From: Cytophagales bacterium
Lineage (GTDB): Bacteria > Bacteroidota > Bacteroidia > Cytophagales > Microscillaceae
Reading direction: 5' to 3'
DNA: 38,362 nt
Assembly: GCA_013298075.1 (NCBI GenBank)
Contig: JAAFJG010000044.1
Location: 1-38,362, forward strand
Shown here: positions 15,470 through 22,850 of the stretch, piece by piece
Numbering within the stretch: position 1 is the stretch's first letter
Layout: each line of letters opens with the position of its first letter
Notes under the pieces: generated by a model
Database searches by the model: none
The model's input: the letters and a program-made list of their open reading frames with translations, nothing else
Told to the model about the DNA's origin: nothing
Position numbers and translations under genes: made by a program

Positions 15470-15641
15470 GGATCGAGAAAATAATAATGTAAACTTTTTA
15501 TTTTATTTATTTTTGAGATATAAAAAATGTTATCACTGCAAAAAATGGCTTAGTAATAAACAAACTAAATAACTAAAAAATAGAATAATTTTAATTTTAT
15601 ATTTACTTTTTTTAGTGTTTACATTATTTAAAATCCGATCC
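15470..15641 (+). mobile_element. 172-bp MITE-like element at the stop codon of copy 2
   Basis: The ends are GGATCG...AATAATGTAAAC (15470-15494) and its inverted partner (15617-15641): 25 bp with mismatches only around positions 7-13. It is flanked by TAA on both sides (15467-15469 and 15642-15644), a probable 3-bp (or TA-based) target duplication. Other family members have no such spacer between stop and next start, so the insertion is recent relative to the duplication. It holds no frame of useful length. Confidence 0.75.
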
Positions 15642-15664
15642 TAAAAAGAAAAAAACATATAAAT

Positions 15665-16330
15665 ATGGTCGTAAAATCTTTTGAAAAATGGAAAACGCAA
15701 GAAGTAGAAGATACTTTTGGTATACAATTTTTAGAAGAATATCTAAAAATGGATAAATGGTTGGAATCGGACATATTTATCACCGATTTAGAAGCAATAA
15801 GATTAGAAATTTTGAGAAAAAAACTAAAATTAAATGCTGATTTTTGGGGAGAAGAGGACATAAAAGCGTTTTTTATTTTTCAAATTATTGATATAATCGA
15901 TTTTTATGAATTTGGAAAATATCGTACTTTTACAGAAGCAACTTTTGAAGCAGAAGTAAAAGATATTCATCATAATAGTTGGAGTTTACGGGGGCGTGTG
16001 GAAATGATTGTTGCGACAGGAAAACAAGTTTTACAAACTCCTTTTTTCTTTTTGAATGAATATAAACCACAAATAAAAGCGGTTTCAGACCCAAAAGGAC
16101 AACTTTTAATCGCAATGTTAGCAGCACAAACCAAAAATAAAGATACAAATTTTCCCATTTATGGCATGTATAATATTGGGCAAAATTTCTTTTTTATATT
16201 ATTAGAAGAGAAAAAATATACGATTAGTAAACAATTTGATGCGACTGAAAAACAAGACTTAGAAAAAATAGTTTCGATGTTACAATTTGTAAAAAATCAT
16301 ATTGAAAACATTGTTAATTCATCAATATAA
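15665..16330 (+). CDS. PD-(D/E)XK-like family protein, copy 3
   Basis: A 221-aa member of the same family as copy 2, with WGEEDIKAFFIFQII, RGRVEMIVATGKQ, FFFLNEYKPQ and DPKGQLLIAMLAAQ, and the same C-terminal helix. All motif residues are kept. It follows the MITE-like element and is separated from copy 4 by 19 nt. The leader AAAAAGAAAAA...CATA is nearly the same before copies 2, 3 and 4, which shows that the duplicated unit includes the translation start region. Confidence 0.72.
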   Translation: MVVKSFEKWKTQEVEDTFGIQFLEEYLKMDKWLESDIFITDLEAIRLEILRKKLKLNADFWGEEDIKAFFIFQIIDIIDFYEFGKYRTFTEATFEAEVKDIHHNSWSLRGRVEMIVATGKQVLQTPFFFLNEYKPQIKAVSDPKGQLLIAMLAAQTKNKDTNFPIYGMYNIGQNFFFILLEEKKYTISKQFDATEKQDLEKIVSMLQFVKNHIENIVNSSI

Positions 16331-16349
16331 AAAGAAAAAACATACAAAT

Positions 16350-17018
16350 ATGGTCATAAAATCTTTTGAAAAATGGAGAATTGGAGAAGTAGAACGAACT
16401 TTTGGGATTCGTTTTCATAAGAAATTATCGTTGATGGATAAATGGCTCGATTTCGAAAAGGACATTACAATAGAAGAAAAAAATAGAATTGAACCATTGA
16501 GACTTCTTTTAGAAGAAATGGCAATATTTTGGGGAGAAGAAGACATTAAAGTTTTTTTTATTATTCCAATTATTTCTATCGTTAATTTTTATATATTTGA
16601 TAAATATCGTACTTTTATGGAGGCAACTTTTCAGGCAGAAGTAAAAGATATAGAAAATAATATTTATAATTTGTGTGGGCGTGTAGAAATGGTGGTAGCC
16701 ACAGGAAAACAAGACCCAGAAATTCCTTTTTTCTTTTTGAATGAATATAAAGCACAAGCAAAAGGAGGTTTTTTAGACCCGCAAGGACAACTTTTAATCG
16801 CAATGTTAGCGGCACAAACCAAAAATAAAGACATTAATTTTCCTATTTATGGCATGTATAACATTGGACAAAATTTTTTTTTCGTATTATTAGAACAAAA
16901 AAATTATACAATTAGTAAACAATTTGATGCGACTGATAAACAAGACTTAGAAAAAATAGTCTCGATGTTACAATTTGTAAAAAATCATATTGAAAACATT
17001 GTTAATTCATCAAAATAA
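16350..17018 (+). CDS. PD-(D/E)XK-like family protein, copy 4
   Basis: A 222-aa member with WGEEDIKVFFIIPII, GRVEMVVATGKQD, FFFLNEYKAQ and DPQGQLLIAMLAAQ. In the E-x-K-x-Q motif the Pro before Gln is Ala, and the usual RGR is CGR. It is nearly identical to pseudogene copy 1, so one was copied from the other recently across copies 2 and 3. The frame can be extended to 16302, but that part is the end of copy 3; ATG 16350 matches the starts of the others. It is 43 nt before the Fe-S protein gene. Confidence 0.74.
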   Translation: MVIKSFEKWRIGEVERTFGIRFHKKLSLMDKWLDFEKDITIEEKNRIEPLRLLLEEMAIFWGEEDIKVFFIIPIISIVNFYIFDKYRTFMEATFQAEVKDIENNIYNLCGRVEMVVATGKQDPEIPFFFLNEYKAQAKGGFLDPQGQLLIAMLAAQTKNKDINFPIYGMYNIGQNFFFVLLEQKNYTISKQFDATDKQDLEKIVSMLQFVKNHIENIVNSSK

Positions 17019-17061
17019 AAATAAAAAATATATACAAAAAAGTAAAAAATAAAGTAAAAAT

Positions 17062-18405
17062 ATGGCGTTTATATCTCAAATTATTTTCATTCTTGCCTTT
17101 GGAGTAGCAGCTTTTTTAATTCGTAAAAGAGTGCTAAGAATCGCAGGCAATGTGCAGTTAGGTAAAAGCATTGCACGCACAGATAACCCTTCTCAAAGAC
17201 TTAAAACAATGATTTTGATTGCTTTGGGGCAAGGAAAAATGTTTTCAAAACCAGTAGTTGGTTTGTTGCATTTTTTAATTTATATCGGTTTTATTTTGAT
17301 AAATATCGAAGTGTTAGAAATTGTATTAGATGGAATTTTGGGAACACACCGAATATTTTCTAGTGTTATGCCTGCTTCTTTGTATAGTTTTTTGATTAGT
17401 TTTTTTGAGTTTTTGGCGGTTGGCGTAATTGTGGCGTGTATTGCATTTTTAACTCGCAGAAATGTTATCAAAATACAAAGATTTATCAAGCCAGAACTAA
17501 AAGGTTGGGCAAAATTAGATGCCAATTTAATTTTAACGATTGAAATTGTGTTGATGTTTTTTATTTTGATAATGAATGCAACAGATAGCATTTTACAAAC
17601 GCGCACTTTCGAACACAATCATTATGCCCATCATCAAACTGCCCCTTTTTTGTTTAGTCAATTTTTGATGCCTATTTTTTCGGGAATTGAAAATAATACT
17701 ATTTTGGTTTTGATTGAAAGATTGTGTTGGTGGGGACATATTTTAGGCATTATGGCTTTTGCTTTATATGTTACATATTCTAAACATTTGCATATATTTT
17801 TAGCATTTCCAAATACTTATTTTTCAAATTTAGAACCCAAAGGAAAGTTTGAAAATATGTTATCTGTTACTAACGAAGTAAAATTAGCGCTAGGTTTGAT
17901 ACAAGATGATGGCTCAATGCTTCCACCAACAAGTTTTGGAGCAAATGATGTCAATAATTTGACTTGGAAAAATATTATGGATTCTTATTCGTGTACGGAA
18001 TGTGGAAGATGTACCGAAGTTTGTCCTGCTAATATTACAGGCAAAAAACTATCGCCAAGAAAAGTAATGATGGACACCAGAGATAGAGCCGAAGAAATTG
18101 GTAGTTTCATCGAAAAAGGAAAAACCATTGAAGAAGCATTGACATTAGGCAATACTTTATATAGCGAAACCTACGTTTCAAAAGAAGAATTAATGGCTTG
18201 TACAACTTGTAATGCGTGTGCAGATGCTTGTCCTATCAACATTGACCCTGTCAATATTATTATGCAAATGCGTCAATATGTCGCTTTAGAAGAATCATCT
18301 GTACCTCAACATTGGGCAAGAATTTTACAAAATATTCAAAATAACGGCTCGCCTTGGCAAATTTCTCCCGCAGAAAGATTTAATTGGGCAGAAGACGTAA
18401 AATAA
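17062..18405 (+). CDS. Membrane-bound (Fe-S)-binding oxidoreductase subunit
   Basis: A 447-aa protein. The first half has five to six hydrophobic segments, several with His residues, resembling a NarI-type heme b membrane domain. The second half has two 4Fe-4S motifs: CTECGRCTEVCP at about 312-323 and CTTCNACADACP at about 380-391. This is the layout of the membrane part of ETF:menaquinone-type or HdrDE-like oxidoreductases, which pass electrons to the quinone pool. The cysteine-rich CCG domain that usually completes the enzyme is neither fused nor encoded next door, so its partner must be elsewhere. A terminator follows. Confidence 0.77.
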   Translation: MAFISQIIFILAFGVAAFLIRKRVLRIAGNVQLGKSIARTDNPSQRLKTMILIALGQGKMFSKPVVGLLHFLIYIGFILINIEVLEIVLDGILGTHRIFSSVMPASLYSFLISFFEFLAVGVIVACIAFLTRRNVIKIQRFIKPELKGWAKLDANLILTIEIVLMFFILIMNATDSILQTRTFEHNHYAHHQTAPFLFSQFLMPIFSGIENNTILVLIERLCWWGHILGIMAFALYVTYSKHLHIFLAFPNTYFSNLEPKGKFENMLSVTNEVKLALGLIQDDGSMLPPTSFGANDVNNLTWKNIMDSYSCTECGRCTEVCPANITGKKLSPRKVMMDTRDRAEEIGSFIEKGKTIEEALTLGNTLYSETYVSKEELMACTTCNACADACPINIDPVNIIMQMRQYVALEESSVPQHWARILQNIQNNGSPWQISPAERFNWAEDVK

Positions 18406-18419
18406 TTTATTTTAACTAA

Positions 18420-18456
18420 AAAATCAGCAAAAAAGATATTTTTTGTTGATTTTTTT
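18420..18456 (+). terminator. Intrinsic terminator after the Fe-S protein gene
   Basis: A hairpin with left arm AAATCAGCAAAAAA (18421-18434), loop GATA and a right arm ending GTTGATTT, with one G-T wobble, followed by a T-run to 18456. It begins 15 nt after the stop codon. Confidence 0.78.
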
Positions 18457-18497
18457 CGTTTTAATTAACAAAAAACTTATTTAAACAAAATATACTT

Positions 18498-19475
18498 ATG
18501 TTATTATTTTTTGAATTTATTCCGCCTATTTTGTTCCTTTCTTTGTATTTTGGTGGAATGATTTTAACGTTATTAGGGGTGATAATTGGAAGAGGTTTGA
18601 TAGAAGGAGAAGGTTCAGAAAAACTAAAAATCCCTAATTTATCTAATACTTATGCAACCACAGGCAGTTTTTCGTTGATTGCGTATATGTTACGTGGGAC
18701 ATCAGGCGTGAGCGAAGTGTTATTATTGGCTTTAATTCAAAAAGGATATTTAAAAAGAAATATAAATGATGATAGTATTTTGGAGCAGGTAACTAATCAT
18801 CCTCCCATTGAAAAATTGACTGATTATGAACTCAAAATTTTTGATTGTTTTACCCACTCACTTTCTATCAAACAAGCCTTCGATATGTCCATTCTCAAAA
18901 ATGCAGTCGAAGAAGCTGGCTCACATTATGAAAAAGAATTAGTCAATTCAGGTTTAATTTTATCCCCAAAAACGCATCAAAATTTTAAAACATTTACTAC
19001 TTTATCCTTTGTAACTTTGTTTGGCGTAGGTTTGGCACGATTGATTTGGGCTTTATCATTAGGTTTTACCAATGTAGGTTTATTGGTTTTTATGTTGATA
19101 ATAGTGGGAACTTCTTTTCTTGTATCAAGCAAAGTTACCTTCAAACGCATCACCAAAAAAGGAAAAAAATATTTACAAGATTTAATTTCTGCTTTCTCAC
19201 CTTTAAAATCCAAAATCAAAGAAGAATATGCTACGGCTCAAATACAAGGAATTCCAAGCGAATATCTGCCTGTGGTCAGTGTTTTTGGATTGAGTGTTTT
19301 ATCAGACTCTCAAGATTACAAACGCCTTTCAACTGATAGTGGCAGCAGTATTAGTTCAGGTTTTGGTTGTGCAAGTAGTGGAAGTTTAGGAGATGCTGGG
19401 GGAGGAGGTAGCAGTTGTGGCGGTGGAAGTAGTTGTGGAGGTGGCGGCTGTGGTGGTGGTTGTGGGGGAGGTTAG
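18498..19475 (+). CDS. TIGR04222-like membrane protein with Gly/Cys-rich tail
   Basis: A 325-aa protein with an N-terminal membrane helix (about 5-30), a cytosolic middle (YATTGSFSLIAYMLRG, then VSEVLLLALIQKGYLKR and LTDYELKIFDCF), a pair of hydrophobic segments at about 160-205, and a tail rich in Ser, Gly and Cys ending CGGGGCGGGCGGG. This order matches the TIGR04222 domain family of bacterial membrane proteins, whose function is unknown. The ten or so Cys in the tail could bind metal or form disulfides; this is speculation. It is flanked by a terminator upstream and AT-rich DNA downstream, so it is probably its own unit. Confidence 0.68.
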   Translation: MLLFFEFIPPILFLSLYFGGMILTLLGVIIGRGLIEGEGSEKLKIPNLSNTYATTGSFSLIAYMLRGTSGVSEVLLLALIQKGYLKRNINDDSILEQVTNHPPIEKLTDYELKIFDCFTHSLSIKQAFDMSILKNAVEEAGSHYEKELVNSGLILSPKTHQNFKTFTTLSFVTLFGVGLARLIWALSLGFTNVGLLVFMLIIVGTSFLVSSKVTFKRITKKGKKYLQDLISAFSPLKSKIKEEYATAQIQGIPSEYLPVVSVFGLSVLSDSQDYKRLSTDSGSSISSGFGCASSGSLGDAGGGGSSCGGGSSCGGGGCGGGCGGG

Positions 19476-19567
19476 TAAAGAAAATTATATTTTTTTGTTA
19501 TCAAATTTGTTTTTTATAAAAAAAATTATCATTTTTGTATCAATAAAGCAAAATTTTATCATTTTTT

Positions 19568-21118
19568 ATGCAGCAAATCAATATTATCGCCTCGCCTGAT
19601 GTGGCTTTTGATACAGAAAATTTATATCAATTTATTCAAAAATCATATCAATTTACAGATTTTAGAGTTTTGAAAAGGTCTATTGATGCTCGTCAAAAAA
19701 CTATCAAAGTAAATTTAACGATTGCTTTGTATCAAAATGAAATTTTACCCAATTTACTTTCAACTCAACTCAAATATCAAGATGTTCATCAAAAACAACA
19801 AGCAATTATAGTAGGAGCGGGTCCTGCGGGACTTTTTGCAGGTTTGAGATTGATAGAATTGGGCATAAAACCTATTATTTTGGAGCGTGGACAAGATGTA
19901 AGGGCAAGACGCAGAGATTTGGCGGCTATCAATAAAGCCCAAATTGTCAATACAGAATCTAATTATTGTTTTGGAGAAGGGGGTGCGGGAACGTATTCTG
20001 ATGGTAAACTTTATACACGTTCTCACAAGCGAGGAGACATGATGCGTGTGTTAGAAACTTTAGTTGGACACGGAGCGACAGAAGATATTTTGATAGATGC
20101 ACACCCACATATTGGCACAAATAAATTGCCTGTTATTGTCCAAAATATTCGAGAAACAATCTTAAAATATGGTGGAGAAGTACATTTTAATACCAAAGTT
20201 ATCGATTTTATAGTAGAAAAAAATAAAATGAAAGGCGTTATTACTGCTGATAATAAAACTTGGGAAGGAGTAGGTGTGATTTTAGCCACAGGACATTCTG
20301 CTAGAGATATTTTTTCATTATTAGACCAAAAGAAAATTGATATTGAATTTAAACCTTTTGCTTTGGGAGTTCGAATCGAGCATCCACAAAAATTGATTGA
20401 TAAAATACAATATCATTGTGAAGAAAGAGGCGATTATTTGCCTGCTTCTTCTTATAGTTTGGTTAGTCAAGTCAATTATAAAAATAAACAAAGAGGCGTT
20501 TTTTCATTTTGTATGTGTCCGGGCGGTTTTATTGTACCTGCGGCTACCGAAAATGGCGAAATTGTAGTCAATGGTATGTCTCCTTCTCGTCGAAATTCTA
20601 AATTTGCTAATTCAGGAATTGTAGTGGCGATTGATGAAGAAGATGTAAAAAATTTTAAATCTTTTGGGGCATTGGCAGGCGTGGCTTTTCAAAAATCAGT
20701 AGAAGAAAAATCTTGTCAATTAGCAGGCAATACCCAAAAAGCACCTGCACAAAAAATGGTAGATTTTATACAAAAAAAGAAATCCAACGATTTATTAGAT
20801 TGTTCATATCAACCTGGACTTTCTTCAGTGGTATTAGATGAAGTTTTACCTGATTTTGTTGCTCATACTTTGCGAGAAGGTTTTATTGATTTTGGAAAAA
20901 AAATGAGCGGATATTTAACAAACGAAGCCCAAATTATAGGAGTAGAAAGTCGTACTTCTTCGCCTATTCGTATTCCTCGTGACCCAAAAACTTGCGAACA
21001 TACACAAATTTCAAACTTTTTTCCTTGTGGAGAAGGTGCAGGATATGCAGGAGGAATTATGTCAGCGGCTATGGACGGTGAAAAATGTGCGGAGAATTTG
21101 GTGAGTTTGATGGGGTAG
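19568..21118 (+). CDS. Uncharacterised FAD-dependent dehydrogenase (COG2509)
   Basis: A 516-aa flavoprotein. A short N-terminal domain of about 75 residues precedes the dinucleotide-binding motif GAGPAGLFAGLRLIELG (about 80-96) with ILERG at the end of strand two. The segments RARRRDLAAIN and CFGEGGAGTYSDGKLYTR are the signature of the COG2509 group. The C-terminal part has RIPRDPKT and FPCGEGAGYAGGIMSAAMDG, the second FAD-contact region. The substrate is unknown for the group. The gene is isolated and the next one converges on it. Confidence 0.88.
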   Translation: MQQINIIASPDVAFDTENLYQFIQKSYQFTDFRVLKRSIDARQKTIKVNLTIALYQNEILPNLLSTQLKYQDVHQKQQAIIVGAGPAGLFAGLRLIELGIKPIILERGQDVRARRRDLAAINKAQIVNTESNYCFGEGGAGTYSDGKLYTRSHKRGDMMRVLETLVGHGATEDILIDAHPHIGTNKLPVIVQNIRETILKYGGEVHFNTKVIDFIVEKNKMKGVITADNKTWEGVGVILATGHSARDIFSLLDQKKIDIEFKPFALGVRIEHPQKLIDKIQYHCEERGDYLPASSYSLVSQVNYKNKQRGVFSFCMCPGGFIVPAATENGEIVVNGMSPSRRNSKFANSGIVVAIDEEDVKNFKSFGALAGVAFQKSVEEKSCQLAGNTQKAPAQKMVDFIQKKKSNDLLDCSYQPGLSSVVLDEVLPDFVAHTLREGFIDFGKKMSGYLTNEAQIIGVESRTSSPIRIPRDPKTCEHTQISNFFPCGEGAGYAGGIMSAAMDGEKCAENLVSLMG

Positions 21119-21553
21119 TTTTTTAGTTTTATTTTGGTGAAATTTCACACGTCATTAGTTCGTAAGTTGGTTTACTTGTAAAAATATGAAACTGCACGAT
21201 AGAACTATGCTAAGAAATGAGAATTAATTTTACATAACTATTTGTTTAATTTTAATATTTTCCTTGTTAAAAATTTTATATTTATTTACAAATTAAACAG
21301 AAATATTATAAAAAAAAATTTAAAAGCTAATGAAAAGCCTACAAAAGTTTAACATAACCTTTTCGTTCAGTTTCCTAAATTTTAGTATCTGGTTAAATGA
21401 ATAAAAAATACTTACCGATTTGTCGTATCTATTTTTAATTAATGTTTTAAATACAAAAAATTCTTTTATACTAAATTTAAGCCTTTATAGCCTTTACAAC
21501 TATGTCACCCATACTGAAGAGTCAAATATTTTATTATTTTTGGAGTATATTTT
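21119..21553 (+). other. Gene-free convergent spacer
   Basis: The 435 nt lie between the 3' ends of two converging genes. The only structures I see are a 12-bp palindrome GTGAAATTTCAC at 21137-21148 and long A/T runs. A 62-codon frame on the plus strand (21420-21608) overlaps the end of the opposing flavoprotein gene and has no start context, so I do not call a gene. Confidence 0.5.
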
Positions 21554-22771
21554 TTATATTTCACTCGCATTTTTTCCTGCTAAAAACCCAGTTGTCCAAG
21601 CCGATTGAAAATTAAAACCACCTGTAATGCCATCAATATCTAATATTTCTCCTGCAAAAAATAAGTTTTTTATTTTTTTACTTTCCATTTTATTATAATC
21701 AACATCGTCTAAACTTACGCCGCCACAGGTTACAAATTCTTCTTTGAAAGTAGTTTTACCTTTTACGTGATAAGTGTCATTAGTCAATAATTCGATGAGT
21801 TTATTTTGTTCATTTTTTTTCAAATCGCCTGCTTTTTTTTCGAGGTCAATAGTTGCTTTTTCCAACAAAAAAATCCATAATCTTTTGGGTAAATCAGTCC
21901 AAATATTTTTCATTTGTTTGTTTGATTTTTTCCATTCTTCTATTTCTTGTTGCCAATCAGTTGCTTTTTTTTCGTTTATCCATTGAATAGAAACCATAAA
22001 ATCGTAATTTTTTTCAGCCAAAACTCTCGCTCCCCAAGCCGATAATCTAAGAATTGCTGGTCCGCTCATTCCCCAATGTGTAATTAAAATTGCTCCATTT
22101 GACACCAAATTTGTGCCTTGTATGCGGGCTTGTGCGTGTGAATAAGCAACACCTTGTAATTCTAAAATTGGATTTTTAGGCATATTAAACGTAAAAAGAG
22201 AAGGTAAACAAGGAATAATGGTATGTGAGCCAAAATTTTTTATCCAATCTAAATTTTCTGTTTTTGGGCTTCCACCTGTCGTGATAATTACTTTTTTGGC
22301 GATAATATTAGCCTGATTTTTTATTTTCAATACAAAATTTTCTTTTGAATTGATAGATATTTCTTGTAATTCTGCCCCCAAAACAAGTTGAATATGTTGT
22401 TTTTTTCTTTCTTTTTCTAAAATATCAATAATCGTTTGAGAATCATCTGTAGTAGGAAACATTCTATTATCTGGCTCTGCTTTTAAATTTACACCTCTGC
22501 TTTCGAACCATTCAATCGTGTCTTTGGTATAAAAATATTGAAAAGATTTTTTTAGAAATTTTTCACCGCGTGGATAATTTTTAGATAATTCTGAAATTTG
22601 CATACAAGCATTCGTAACATTGCAACGTCCGCCTCCTGAAACTTTTACTTTTGATAAAACTTTATTCATTTTTTCTATCAAAATTACTTCATAATTTTTA
22701 TTTTCTGCTGCGTGAATAGCCGCAAAATAACCCGCTGCTCCTGCTCCTACGACAACTATTTTTTCAATCAT
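21554..22771 (-). CDS. HI0933/YhiN-type FAD-binding flavoprotein
   Basis: A 405-aa protein with GAGAAGYFAAIHAAE at about 8-22, the family signature VSGGGRCNVTNA near 44, TTGGSPKT in the middle, and a C-terminal TCGGVSLDDVD and FFAGEILDIDGITGGFNFQ FAD-contact segment. It belongs to the HI0933/TIGR00275 family of NAD(P)/FAD-dependent oxidoreductases; the physiological substrate is not established. It is transcribed leftwards, 79 nt after the OmpA-family gene in the same direction, and may be read from it. Length is normal. Confidence 0.9.
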   Translation of the reverse strand: MIEKIVVVGAGAAGYFAAIHAAENKNYEVILIEKMNKVLSKVKVSGGGRCNVTNACMQISELSKNYPRGEKFLKKSFQYFYTKDTIEWFESRGVNLKAEPDNRMFPTTDDSQTIIDILEKERKKQHIQLVLGAELQEISINSKENFVLKIKNQANIIAKKVIITTGGSPKTENLDWIKNFGSHTIIPCLPSLFTFNMPKNPILELQGVAYSHAQARIQGTNLVSNGAILITHWGMSGPAILRLSAWGARVLAEKNYDFMVSIQWINEKKATDWQQEIEEWKKSNKQMKNIWTDLPKRLWIFLLEKATIDLEKKAGDLKKNEQNKLIELLTNDTYHVKGKTTFKEEFVTCGGVSLDDVDYNKMESKKIKNLFFAGEILDIDGITGGFNFQSAWTTGFLAGKNASEI

Positions 22772-22850
22772 TTTTTACCAAGATTTTTATAATTTTTTAT
22801 GATTTTAAAGGTTGATTAACTTTATTTTAAAAGATTATATCTTAAAAATA

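Noticed and set aside
18498-19475. Gly/Cys tail as a RiPP or microcin precursor
   Set aside because: The tail is fused to a membrane protein of 280 residues and no modification genes are next to it; the known TIGR04222 family explains the layout better.
19393-19599. Plus-strand Val-rich frame near the Gly/Cys tail
   Set aside because: It is the shifted reading of the GGN/TGT-rich tail codons of the 18498 gene.
21420-21608. Small plus-strand gene in the convergent spacer
   Set aside because: There is no start context or promoter, it overlaps the opposing flavoprotein gene, and its composition is that of random AT-rich DNA.
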